Shown here piece by piece: positions 56,319 to 64,000 of a stretch of DNA of 64,000 bases. Origin of the DNA: an uncultured Bacteroides sp. GTDB taxonomy: Bacteria > Bacteroidota > Bacteroidia > Bacteroidales > Bacteroidaceae. The stretch is from contig CAJKXC010000001.1 in NCBI GenBank assembly GCA_905203765.1, positions 62,001 to 126,000 of the forward strand. The letters run 5' to 3'. The notes beneath the pieces were generated by a model. It did no database searches and was not told the origin of the DNA. It worked only from the letters and a program-made list of their open reading frames with translations. The translations under genes and the position numbers were made by a program. Every line of letters starts with the position of its first letter. Position 1 is the first letter of the stretch.

Positions 56319-56380
56319 GAGAGAGATACCCCTACTTTATTACAAAAAATAAAGAAAGTTACCCCTACTTTATTACAAAA
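56293..56380 (+). repeat. Three ~33-bp direct repeats from GH43 end into next promoter
   Basis: A perfect 21-bp repeat (TACCCCTACTTTATTACAAA plus one A) occurs at 56327-56347 and 56360-56380, a 33-bp period. A third, diverged copy starts near 56293 and spans the last codons and stop of the GH43 gene. The downstream copy abuts the -7 box at 56385-56392. The arrangement suggests tandem duplication of the gene end. Confidence 0.85.
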
Positions 56381-56384
56381 TCAT

Positions 56385-56392
56385 TATCTTTG
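56385..56392 (+). promoter_or_regulatory. Candidate -7 box for the AAA/DUF4143 gene
   Basis: TATCTTTG, an exact match, 28 bp before the chosen ATG at 56420. An in-frame TTG at 56390 overlaps this box and is therefore an unlikely start. Confidence 0.65.
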
Positions 56393-56419
56393 CCTTGTAA
56401 AACAAGCATTTATAGATAT

Positions 56420-57745
56420 ATGATAGAACGTAGACTCTTATCCTCTTTGCAAGAGTGGAAGGACAGCGATAGCAGAAAGCCACTCATACTGCGCGGTGCG
56501 CGCCAGGTAGGCAAATCGACCCTGGTTGATGAGTTTGCCAAAAGCTATGATGTTTATCTGAAACTTAACCTGGACGAACCGGATGATTGCCAACTGTTCG
56601 ACTGGTACATTACGATAGAAGAACTTATCGACGCCATTTACATACGTTGCCAACAGAAAAAAGAGGATAAGCCTACGTTGTTGTTTATCGACGAGATACA
56701 GAACTCTCCGAAAGCCGTTGCCATGCTGCGCTATTTCTATGAGAAAGCCGGTCATCTGCACGTTATCGCAGCAGGCTCTTTACTCGAGAATCTCATAGAC
56801 AAGAAGATATCCTTCCCGGTAGGCAGAGTGCAATACCTGGCCCTGCGCCCCTGCTCGTTCCTCGAATACCTGAACGGCATCGGCGAAGACTTCGACAAGG
56901 AACTGATAGAAAACCTGCAGGCAGAAAAGGCACATACGCGCATCATGAAGCATTTCAAGAACTATTGCATAGTCGGCGGAATGCCCGAAGCCGTGATGCG
57001 GTATGCCAAAAACAAGGATATACTGGCATTGGATGATATCTACGATACCTTGATAACCTCGTATAGCGATGATGTAGAGAAATACGCCACTAACGACACA
57101 ATGACCAAGGTAATGCGCTTCATCATCAAGAACGGATGGACTTTCGGCGGAAACACCATTTCCTTTGAGCATTTCGCAAACTCCACCTATCGCTCCAGGG
57201 AGATGGGAGAAGCCTTCCGCACCATCGAAAAGGCAATGCTTCTGGAGTTAGCGTATCCGGTCACCTCAGCGTTGCTCCCGCTTCAACCGGCTTACACCCG
57301 ACGCCCTAAACTACTCTGGCTGGATACCGGACTGATTAACTACGTGGCGGGAATCCGCGAAGAAGTGTTCTCAACAAACAATATACAGGATGCCTGGAGA
57401 GGCAAAGTTGCTGAGCACATCGTAGCACAAGAACTGCTGGCATATAACCATAAGATTACCGCCCGCCGCCACTTCTGGGTTAATCCGCAGAAAGGAAGCG
57501 ATGCAGAAGTTGACTTTGTAATAGCCAAAAACGGTCTGTGCATCCCCATTGAAGTGAAGTCCGGCATCAATGCCCACCTGAGGTCCTTGCACAGCTATAT
57601 GGATGCAGCGCCCCACGACATAGCCATACGGATATGGAGTAACCCTCTATCGGTAGACGAAGTCGTCACTCAAAAGGGGAAAAGATTCCGCTTGATAAAC
57701 CTTCCGTTTTACTACATCGGACTATTGGACAAGATACTTGGATAA
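56420..57745 (+). CDS. AAA ATPase with DUF4143 domain
   Basis: 441 residues from MIERRLLSSL. The N-terminal ATPase has a Walker A (LRGARQVGKST) and Walker B (LLFIDEIQ). The C-terminal DUF4143 region (KLLWLDTGLINYVAG; RGKVAEHIVAQEL; VDFVIAKNGLCIPIEVKSG) carries a PD-(D/E)XK-like D...EVK pattern. Such ATPases are widespread in bacteria with no settled function. It is a single-gene transcript bounded by its own promoter and terminator, and its neighbours are GH genes unrelated to it. Confidence 0.88.
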   Translation: MIERRLLSSLQEWKDSDSRKPLILRGARQVGKSTLVDEFAKSYDVYLKLNLDEPDDCQLFDWYITIEELIDAIYIRCQQKKEDKPTLLFIDEIQNSPKAVAMLRYFYEKAGHLHVIAAGSLLENLIDKKISFPVGRVQYLALRPCSFLEYLNGIGEDFDKELIENLQAEKAHTRIMKHFKNYCIVGGMPEAVMRYAKNKDILALDDIYDTLITSYSDDVEKYATNDTMTKVMRFIIKNGWTFGGNTISFEHFANSTYRSREMGEAFRTIEKAMLLELAYPVTSALLPLQPAYTRRPKLLWLDTGLINYVAGIREEVFSTNNIQDAWRGKVAEHIVAQELLAYNHKITARRHFWVNPQKGSDAEVDFVIAKNGLCIPIEVKSGINAHLRSLHSYMDAAPHDIAIRIWSNPLSVDEVVTQKGKRFRLINLPFYYIGLLDKILG

Positions 57746-57763
57746 GAGTATCTTGTCTTTTTA
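57729..57763 (+). terminator. Intrinsic terminator overlapping the ATPase stop codon
   Basis: Arms 57729-57738 and 57747-57756 are perfect 10-bp inverted repeats (ACAAGATACT) followed by a T-run. The left arm codes for the last residues of the ATPase and the stop codon is in the loop. Confidence 0.9.
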
Positions 57764-57765
57764 TG

Positions 57766-57830
57766 TTTTTGTGACACAACTATCCATTTTTGTGTCATTT
57801 ACACCCCTCTATACACTAATGTCACAAAAA
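57766..57830. promoter_or_regulatory. Repeated TGTGTCA-like boxes
   Basis: TTTTTGTGAC at 57766-57775 is the inverse of GTCACAAAAA at 57821-57830. A related TTTTGTGTCA lies between them (57787-57797). The boxes precede the -7 box of a possible small RNA, so they could be operator sites. No binding protein can be named. Confidence 0.45.
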
Positions 57831-57857
57831 GAGACACCATCCTTATGCCTTCTTCCG

Positions 57858-57984
57858 TAGCTTTGCGCACAGAAAAACACTTCAATAGGTAACGGTATTA
57901 GCAGGTAAGAAGATTCTCAATTCAGGAATAACCCCAAAAGCAGATAGTCTCCCCCTCACAAAGGGAGAGTACTGTCTGTTTTTT
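57858..57984 (+). ncRNA. Possible small RNA or attenuated leader before GH76
   Basis: A TAGCTTTG -7 match lies at 57858-57865. About 75 bases further, arms 57941-57956 and 57962-57978 form a GC-rich imperfect stem followed by six T at 57979-57984, a convincing intrinsic terminator. No reading frame of note lies between. The transcript would be about 110 nt, ending 42 bp before the GH76 start. It could be a free small RNA or a leader whose terminator controls the mannan genes. Confidence 0.5.
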
Positions 57985-58026
57985 CAAGAAGGAAAAGGAA
58001 AACATATATAATGATCTGAATTAAGA

Positions 58027-59229
58027 ATGATGAATTCAAAACAATTGCTTTTTATTTTACTCATGTGCGCGGTGGCAATGACCGGTTGCGACTCTCAGGA
58101 ACAGACTACCGCAGACGACGAATCAGCCTTGATGCGAGCCAGGCAGACGCTCGACTCCATATATCAGAATTACTCCGTACCCGGCACCTGCCTGCTACGC
58201 GAGAATTACCCGTCGGATATCAACAACTATACCGCAACCTATCTCGCCTCTGAACAACAGAGGGATATGCCCAACCAATATTCTTATCTGTGGCCCTACT
58301 CGGGAACTGTCTCCGCAGTAAATGCCCTGTTTGCCGCCACGCAAGACGCTACTTACAAGTCCATCCTCGATAATAAAGTATTGGTAGGGCTCGAAGAATA
58401 CTTCGACACCCGGAGAACTCCCGAAGCATACGCCTCTTATATCCAGTCCGCCCCGCAATCCGACCGTTACTACGACGATAATGTCTGGCTGGGCATCGAC
58501 TTTACCGATGCCTACCTGCTGACGCACGAAGCAAAGTATCTGCAAAAGGCGGAACTCATCTGGAAGTTTATAGAAAGCGGCACGGACGACAAACTGGGCG
58601 GCGGCATCTACTGGTGCGAGCAGACAAAGGAGTCCAAGAACACCTGCTCCAACGCTCCCGGCTCAGTCCTTGCCTTGAAACTGTTCAAAGCAACGCAGGA
58701 CAGCTCTTATCTGAAAAAGGGACAGCAGTTGTACGAATGGACCAAAGCCACGCTGCAAGACCCCGCCGACCAACTGTACTTCGACAATATCGCCCTGGAC
58801 GGGAATATAGGCAAAGCCAAATACGCCTACAACAGCGGGCAGATGATGCAATCCACCAGTCTGCTGTACCAACTCACCGGGCAGCAACAGTATCTCACCG
58901 ATGCCCGGAATATTGCCAAGAGTTGCTACTACTATTTCTTTACAAGCTATACGCCGCAGAAAGGAGACTCCTTCAGGCTGATAAAGAAAGGCGATGTATG
59001 GTTCACCGCAGTAATGCTGCGCGGCTATATCGAACTTTATCAGACAGACCGGGATAGAACCTACCTGAACTCTTTCGACAAGAGCCTGGACATGGCATGG
59101 AAGAACGCCCGGGACGAACACGGACTGTTCAACACGGACTTCACCGGAAACACCCGCGACAGCCGCAAATGGTTATTAACGCAAGCTGCCATGGTAGAGA
59201 TGTACGCTCGCCTGGCAGCCATCAAATAG
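58027..59229 (+). CDS. GH76 alpha-1,6-mannanase, lipoprotein
   Basis: 400 residues. Lipobox MTGC gives Cys21, followed by D, which favours membrane or surface location. The adjacent catalytic aspartates D150-D151 (RYYDDNVW) are the hallmark of GH76 endo-alpha-1,6-mannanases, and the (alpha/alpha)6 repeats GGGIYWCEQT and YAYNSGQMMQ support it. It cleaves the alpha-1,6-mannan backbone as in yeast mannan. GH125 follows after 25 bp. Related bacterial GH76 proteins can act on other alpha-mannose chains. Confidence 0.93.
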   Translation: MMNSKQLLFILLMCAVAMTGCDSQEQTTADDESALMRARQTLDSIYQNYSVPGTCLLRENYPSDINNYTATYLASEQQRDMPNQYSYLWPYSGTVSAVNALFAATQDATYKSILDNKVLVGLEEYFDTRRTPEAYASYIQSAPQSDRYYDDNVWLGIDFTDAYLLTHEAKYLQKAELIWKFIESGTDDKLGGGIYWCEQTKESKNTCSNAPGSVLALKLFKATQDSSYLKKGQQLYEWTKATLQDPADQLYFDNIALDGNIGKAKYAYNSGQMMQSTSLLYQLTGQQQYLTDARNIAKSCYYYFFTSYTPQKGDSFRLIKKGDVWFTAVMLRGYIELYQTDRDRTYLNSFDKSLDMAWKNARDEHGLFNTDFTGNTRDSRKWLLTQAAMVEMYARLAAIK

Positions 59230-59254
59230 AATTAAAACTAATCCCTTAAAAAAC

Positions 59255-60718
59255 ATGAAGAAGAGAAATTTAGGTTTATGCGCAGTTGCCCTGTTAGGCC
59301 TCTGTAACACAGCCCGGGCTGCCGAGCCGGCTATGAAACAAGACAACACCGTAGTAGTGAACCACGCACAGGTTGCCGCCGCCTACAAGACGAACCGCCC
59401 TGCCGTGAAGAACAGGCTTTTCACATCCAAAGCCGTGGAAGCCGAGATAGCACGCGTCAAGAAGCTGCTCACCAATCCGAAGCTGGCGTGGATGTTCGAG
59501 AACTGTTTCCCCAACACGCTGGACACTACCGTACACTTCCGCATGCTGAACGGCAAGCCGGACACGTTTGTCTATACCGGTGACATTCATGCCATGTGGC
59601 TGCGCGACTCCGGCGCACAGGTTTTCCCCTACGTGCAATTAGCCAATAAAGATGAGGAACTGAAGAAAATGCTCGAAGGAGTCATCCGCCGCCAGTTCCT
59701 GTGCATCAATATAGACCCATACGCCAACGCCTACAACGATGGCCCTACCGGTGGCGACTGGATGTCGGATATGACGGATATGAAGCCCGAGTTGCACGAG
59801 CGCAAATGGGAAATCGACTCCCTGTGCTACCCCCTGCGCCTCGCCTACCAGTACTGGAAGGAAACCGGCGACGCCAGCATCTTCGACGGAGAATGGCTGA
59901 AAGCGATTACCAGCATACTGAAAACCTTCAAGGAGCAGCAACGCAAAGAAGGAGTAGGTCCTTATCACTTCCAACGCAAGACGGAACGCGCCCTCGACAC
60001 GCTGAACAATGGCGGACTGGGTGCTCCCGTTAATCCCGTCGGACTGATTGTATCCTCGTTCCGTCCTTCGGACGATGCCACTACGCTCCAGTTCCTCATT
60101 CCGTCCAACTTCTTCGCCGTTTCTTCTTTGAGAAAGGCTGCCGAGATACTTTCGGAAGTGAACCACGACACCACCATGGCGCAGGAATGCAAAGACCTGG
60201 CAGCAGAAGTGGAAACCGCCTTGCAGAAGTATGCCACCTACAACCATCCTGAATTCGGCACCATCTACGCTTTCGAAGTAGACGGCTTCGGCAACCACAT
60301 GCTGATGGACGATGCCAATGTGCCCAGCCTGCTCGCCATGTCCTATCTGGGCGATGTAGACGTAAACGACCCCATCTATCAGAATACCCGCCGCTTTGTA
60401 TGGAGCGAAAGCAACCCGTACTTCTTCAAGGGGAAAGCAGGCGAAGGCATCGGCGGTCCGCACATCGGATATGACATGGTATGGCCTATGAGTATTATGA
60501 TGAAGGCTTTCACCAGCCAGGACGACCAGGAAATCAAGGCATGCATCAAGATGCTGATGGATACCGACGCCGGAACGGGCTTCATGCACGAATCCTTCCA
60601 CAAGGACGATCCGACAAACTTCACCCGTGCCTGGTTTGCATGGCAGAACACTCTGTTCGGAGAGCTGATACTGAAACTGGTCAATGAAGGAAAGACAGAT
60701 TTGCTGAACAGCCTCTAA
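59255..60718 (+). CDS. GH125 exo-alpha-1,6-mannosidase
   Basis: 487 residues with a signal peptide ending near ARAAE. The GH125 (former DUF1237) signatures TGDIHAMWLRDSGAQ, NDGPTGGDWMSDMTDMKPELHERKWEIDSL and GTGFMHESFHKDDP are present. It removes alpha-1,6-linked mannose from chain ends, completing what GH76 begins. No lipobox, so likely periplasmic. It lies between GH76 and the DUF4965-type gene on a single strand. Confidence 0.95.
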   Translation: MKKRNLGLCAVALLGLCNTARAAEPAMKQDNTVVVNHAQVAAAYKTNRPAVKNRLFTSKAVEAEIARVKKLLTNPKLAWMFENCFPNTLDTTVHFRMLNGKPDTFVYTGDIHAMWLRDSGAQVFPYVQLANKDEELKKMLEGVIRRQFLCINIDPYANAYNDGPTGGDWMSDMTDMKPELHERKWEIDSLCYPLRLAYQYWKETGDASIFDGEWLKAITSILKTFKEQQRKEGVGPYHFQRKTERALDTLNNGGLGAPVNPVGLIVSSFRPSDDATTLQFLIPSNFFAVSSLRKAAEILSEVNHDTTMAQECKDLAAEVETALQKYATYNHPEFGTIYAFEVDGFGNHMLMDDANVPSLLAMSYLGDVDVNDPIYQNTRRFVWSESNPYFFKGKAGEGIGGPHIGYDMVWPMSIMMKAFTSQDDQEIKACIKMLMDTDAGTGFMHESFHKDDPTNFTRAWFAWQNTLFGELILKLVNEGKTDLLNSL

Positions 60719-60759
60719 AACAACTTCAATCCAATTATTAATAATCATTTTATCAAGAT

Positions 60760-63279
60760 ATGAAACTAAGATTACTCACTACGTTTTTACTGTTAGCCGG
60801 ATTGCACACTGCATCCCAGGCAGCAGACCCTTACAAAGCAAACCGCAGTACTGAACTGCGTGCACCGTCCGTTCCCTTGATTGTGTCGGACCCTTATTTC
60901 TCCATCTGGTCGCCCTACGACAAGCTGACCGAAGGCGAGACAACGCACTGGACCAATGCCACGAAGTCATTGATAGGCGCCCTGCGCGTAGATGGCACCA
61001 GCTATCGCTTCCTGGGCAAGGAGAAACTCGACCTGCACACCATTGTGCCCATGACCAACGAAGAAATATGGGAAGCATCCTTCGTAAGAGAAAAGCCGGC
61101 AGCCAACTGGATGATGCCCGACTTCAAGGAAGAGGGATGGAAAAAAGGAAGAGCAGCCTTCGGAAGCAACGACATGCCCCGCGTCCACACGCATTGGAGC
61201 GAGCAGAACAGTGACGTATATGTACGCCGCAGCTTCGATATAGACGAGCTGGACCTCAACCGGGACTTCTATTTCATCTTCTCCCACGACGATGTGTTCG
61301 AACTCTATCTCAATGGAGAGAACATCGTATCTACCGGCGAGATATGGCGGGATAACGTACGCCTGAAACTCACGGACGCAATGAAGCAAAAGCTGCACAA
61401 AGGCAAGAATGTGATTGCCGCACACTGCCACAACACAACGGGCGGTGCTTACCTGGACTTCGGCCTGTACTACGAGAACGACAATGCCGCAAAGTTCACC
61501 CGGGAAGCCGTGCAGACTGCGGTAAGCGTACTGGCTACCTCTACTTACTATACCTTCACCTGCGGTCCCGTAGAGTTGGACGTTGTATTCACTGCCCCGC
61601 AGTTGATTGACGACCTCGACCTGCTGTCTACTCCCGTCAACTATGTTTCTTACCGCGTCCGCTCACTGGACAAGAAGGAACACGACGTGCAGTTCTATCT
61701 GGAAACAACTCCCGAAATAGCCATCAACGACAATACGCAGCCCACCACCGCCACCGTATTCTCACAGAAAGGCATCCGCTACGTGAAAGCCGGCAGCATA
61801 GAACAACCCGTTTGTGCCAAGAAGGGCGACGGCTTGTGCATCGACTGGGGCTATGTATATCTGGCTGCTCCCTCTGCGGCAGGAACAGAAGTAGGGCTGG
61901 GCGATTATTATGACATGAAGCGCTCCTTCATCAACCACGGAAAGACCGGCTTCTCAAAACTCAACTGGTGGGCACGACGCGCCAACGAGCAACCCGCCAT
62001 GACGTATGTACACAACCTGGGGCAGGTAGGCAAGACCGGCAACACCGGCTTCGTGATGTTGGGATACGACGATGTATACTCGGTAGAGTACATGTACGAA
62101 AGATATATGGGTTACTGGAAACACGAAGGAAAAGTAACCATCGAGGACGCATTCGAGAAGCTGAGAGACAACTACGCCGACATCATGCAGCGTTGCCGCA
62201 TGCAGGACGAAATGATTTATGACGACGCCCTGAAAGCCGGTGGCAAGCAATATGCCGAAATCTGTTCCGCCGCCTATCGTCAGGCTATCTCGGCACACAA
62301 GCTGTTTACCGACAAAGAAGGCAACCTGCTCTTCTTCTCCAAAGAGAACAACAGCGGCGGATTCATCAACACGGTAGACGTGACTTACCCGTCCACTCCC
62401 CTCTTCCTGACCTACAACCCCGACCTGGTGAAGGGCATGATAACAAGTATCTTCGACTACAGTGCAAGCAAGCGCTGGACAAAGCCTTTCCCTGCACACG
62501 ACCTGGGCGTATATCCAATGGCAAACGGACAAATCTACGGCGCCGACATGCCGGTGGAAGAGAGCGGAAATATGGTGATACTGGCAGCCGCCATCTCCAA
62601 AATAGAAGGCAATGCCGACTATGCCAAGAAGTACTGGGACTTGCTGACCACCTGGACAAACTACCTCGCAGAGAACGGACTCGACCCGGAGAACCAACTC
62701 TGTACGGATGACTTTGCCGGCCACTGGGCACACAACGCCAACCTGTCTCTGAAAGCCATTATGGGCGTAGCGGGTTACAGCGAAATGGCACGTATGCTGG
62801 GCATGAATGATGTAGCCGACAAGTATGCCGCCACCGCCAAAGATATGGCAACCAAATGGGAGAGCATGGCCCGCGAAGGAGACCACTACCGCCTCGCCTT
62901 CGACCGTCAGAATACCTGGAGCCAGAAGTACAACATGATTTGGGACAAGCTGTGGAATACCAACCTGTTCCCGGAAGAAGTTGCCAAGAAGGAAATCGCT
63001 TATTATCTGACGAAACAGAACATCTACGGACTGCCGCTCGACTCACGAAACACTTACAGCAAGTCGGACTGGATTATCTGGTCGGCCACCATGTCAGCCA
63101 GTCAGGCTGATTTCGAGAAGTTTGTGAGCCCGCTATACAGATACATCGACGAAACCGTATCGAGAGTCCCCAACAGCGACTACTTCTACACCGACAGCGG
63201 TAAGATGGTAGGATTCAAAGCCCGTTCGGTAGTCGGCGGATACTGGATGAAGGTGCTGATGGACAAGATGAACAAATAA
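60760..63279 (+). CDS. DUF4965-type exported protein with inserted jelly-roll
   Basis: 839 residues, signal peptide cleavage near SQAAD. The N-terminal SDPYFSIWSPYDKLTEGETTHWT and C-terminal TDDFAGHWAHNANLSLKAI and RSVVGGYWMKVL are typical of the glutaminase-like DUF4965/DUF1793 family of (alpha/alpha)6 proteins. Residues about 112-240 form a jelly-roll-like insert (DDVFELYLNGENI, KNVIAAHCHN). The family has no firmly established activity in PULs; a role on mannan or glycopeptide fragments is inferred only from the GH76-GH125 neighbours 41 bp upstream. Confidence 0.82.
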   Translation: MKLRLLTTFLLLAGLHTASQAADPYKANRSTELRAPSVPLIVSDPYFSIWSPYDKLTEGETTHWTNATKSLIGALRVDGTSYRFLGKEKLDLHTIVPMTNEEIWEASFVREKPAANWMMPDFKEEGWKKGRAAFGSNDMPRVHTHWSEQNSDVYVRRSFDIDELDLNRDFYFIFSHDDVFELYLNGENIVSTGEIWRDNVRLKLTDAMKQKLHKGKNVIAAHCHNTTGGAYLDFGLYYENDNAAKFTREAVQTAVSVLATSTYYTFTCGPVELDVVFTAPQLIDDLDLLSTPVNYVSYRVRSLDKKEHDVQFYLETTPEIAINDNTQPTTATVFSQKGIRYVKAGSIEQPVCAKKGDGLCIDWGYVYLAAPSAAGTEVGLGDYYDMKRSFINHGKTGFSKLNWWARRANEQPAMTYVHNLGQVGKTGNTGFVMLGYDDVYSVEYMYERYMGYWKHEGKVTIEDAFEKLRDNYADIMQRCRMQDEMIYDDALKAGGKQYAEICSAAYRQAISAHKLFTDKEGNLLFFSKENNSGGFINTVDVTYPSTPLFLTYNPDLVKGMITSIFDYSASKRWTKPFPAHDLGVYPMANGQIYGADMPVEESGNMVILAAAISKIEGNADYAKKYWDLLTTWTNYLAENGLDPENQLCTDDFAGHWAHNANLSLKAIMGVAGYSEMARMLGMNDVADKYAATAKDMATKWESMAREGDHYRLAFDRQNTWSQKYNMIWDKLWNTNLFPEEVAKKEIAYYLTKQNIYGLPLDSRNTYSKSDWIIWSATMSASQADFEKFVSPLYRYIDETVSRVPNSDYFYTDSGKMVGFKARSVVGGYWMKVLMDKMNK

Positions 63280-63305
63280 TATGAACCAGTAGTAGAATTA
63301 CTACC

Positions 63306-63356
63306 GAGGCTACATCAAAATATACTAATCTATATTTGGGTGTAGCCTCTTTTTTT
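63306..63356 (+). terminator. Intrinsic terminator after the DUF4965 gene
   Basis: Arms 63306-63314 and 63341-63349 form a 9-bp stem (GAGGCTACA) followed by TTTTTTT. It ends the GH76-GH125-DUF4965 transcript before the second HTCS. Confidence 0.88.
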
Positions 63357-63390
63357 CATGCTTTCCTGCCATGCCCTGCCATTATTCCTT

Positions 63391-63398
63391 TATCTTTG
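63391..63398 (+). promoter_or_regulatory. Candidate -7 box for the second HTCS
   Basis: TATCTTTG, 28 bp before the start codon at 63426. Confidence 0.65.
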
Positions 63399-63425
63399 CA
63401 ATGCAAATCAGTCCGGTATACAGAT

Positions 63426-64000
63426 ATGAAGAACAAACTCACAGCACTTTTACTGCTTGTCTGCGCCTTATGCTGCCTTCCACGTACGGTCGATGCATCC
63501 AGTATTCGGCAATTCTCCAACAAGAACGGATTGTCCAACAGTGCCATTCTATCCCTTTACCAAGACCGGCAGGGCGTTATCTGGATAGGCTCTTGCGACG
63601 GGCTGAATGTTTTCGACGGTAACGGCATACACGTATACAGCCCCGTCAATCCTTCGGAAACCCTGCTGTCGGGAAACCTGATAAACCATATCACAGAAAC
63701 CGAAGAGGATATACTGTGGATTCAGACCAACTACGGGCTGGACCGGCTGGACACCAAGCATCAGACGAGCCGCACCTTTACCGATTTCAAAGACAATAAC
63801 CATCTGGCAAAGGGGAAGGACGGCGAACTGTTCATCCTGAAAGACGACGGATATTTATACTGCTATCAACAAGAGCAACAAGCCTTCCGCCGGCTGGACA
63901 TCCCGAAAGTGGCATTCGAGTATGTGCTTTCCATCCACGTCGATACCCATAATATCCTGTGGATATTCACTTCTGACAACGACACCCGCAGCTATCGGAT
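63426..64000 (+). CDS. HTCS-type sensor, N-terminal part
   Basis: 191 codons are visible; the gene runs past the right edge. The signal peptide MKNKLTALLLLVCALCCLP is followed by propeller repeats: IRQFSNKNGLSNSAILSLYQDRQGVIWIGSCDGLNVFDG and ILWIQTNYGLDRLD. This opening is shared with the HTCS at 15787-19740, so a hybrid two-component regulator is expected, probably sensing a mannan product. The kinase and DNA-binding parts are outside the window, so a propeller-only sensor remains possible. Confidence 0.85.
   Translation, partial: MKNKLTALLLLVCALCCLPRTVDASSIRQFSNKNGLSNSAILSLYQDRQGVIWIGSCDGLNVFDGNGIHVYSPVNPSETLLSGNLINHITETEEDILWIQTNYGLDRLDTKHQTSRTFTDFKDNNHLAKGKDGELFILKDDGYLYCYQQEQQAFRRLDIPKVAFEYVLSIHVDTHNILWIFTSDNDTRSYR

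Noticed and set aside
56293..56380. Short CRISPR-like array
   Set aside because: There are only three copies, the first is part of a coding end, the intervening sequence is itself repeated rather than unique, and no cas gene is near.
56390..56419. TTG start giving a ten-residue longer ATPase
   Set aside because: The TTG lies inside the -7 box and the extra residues match nothing; ATG at 56420 fits better.
56420..57745. AAA/DUF4143 gene as part of a defence island
   Set aside because: It stands alone with its own promoter and terminator among GH genes; no nuclease, methylase or toxin partner is visible.
59639..60748. A 369-codon open frame opposite GH125
   Set aside because: It is antisense to a well-supported GH125 gene and encodes no recognisable protein.

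Overview
The window looks like chromosome of a gut Bacteroides species. Supporting signs are paired SusC/SusD outer-membrane proteins, hybrid two-component regulators (HTCS) with beta-propeller sensors, dense glycoside hydrolase (GH) loci, many lipoproteins with Bacteroidetes-style leaders, and repeated TAnnTTTG -7 boxes, the Bacteroides promoter signature. The species cannot be fixed from sequence alone. No rRNA, tRNA, CRISPR array, insertion sequence or prophage was recognised.

Region 1 (1-26.6 kb, minus strand) is a polysaccharide utilisation locus (PUL). In transcription order it holds SusC2-SusD2; then GH2 and an HTCS, closely spaced and ending in an intrinsic terminator; then SusC1-SusD1, four GH43 enzymes, a GH78 alpha-L-rhamnosidase, a beta-sandwich/six-hairpin putative glycosidase and the start of another exported protein. 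The GH43/GH78/GH2 content points to an arabinose- and rhamnose-containing plant polysaccharide such as rhamnogalacturonan I side chains or an arabinogalactan. That substrate is an inference. Both susD genes are followed by a strong stem-loop.

Region 2 (26.7-32.9 kb) holds a DUF6266 protein, a TonB-receptor-like barrel, a membrane-anchored TPR/LuxR-type regulator and a divergent exported protein of unknown function.

Region 3 (33-50.4 kb) is housekeeping: mnmG, apt, uvrC, dtd-mazG-like-deoC, a polyprenyl synthase divergent from polA, a DUF3836 protein, an unknown exported protein with an HD hydrolase, ychF, an exported CarboxypepD_reg-type protein, panE and lgt.

Region 4 (50.5-64 kb, plus strand) is a second carbohydrate region. 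GH31, GH3 and GH43 follow lgt without a SusCD pair. A stand-alone AAA/DUF4143 ATPase comes next, then GH76, GH125, a DUF4965-type protein and the start of a second HTCS. GH76 plus GH125 indicates alpha-1,6-mannan degradation.

The most notable unexplained items are: a galactose-binding-like module that appears inserted in two unrelated enzymes (one GH43 and the DUF4965 protein); large stem-loops directly after susD and GH genes; a three-armed palindrome near the left edge; a 22-bp four-copy repeat before ychF; a 33-bp repeat that includes the end of a GH43 gene and runs into the ATPase promoter; and a possible small RNA or attenuated leader before the mannan genes.
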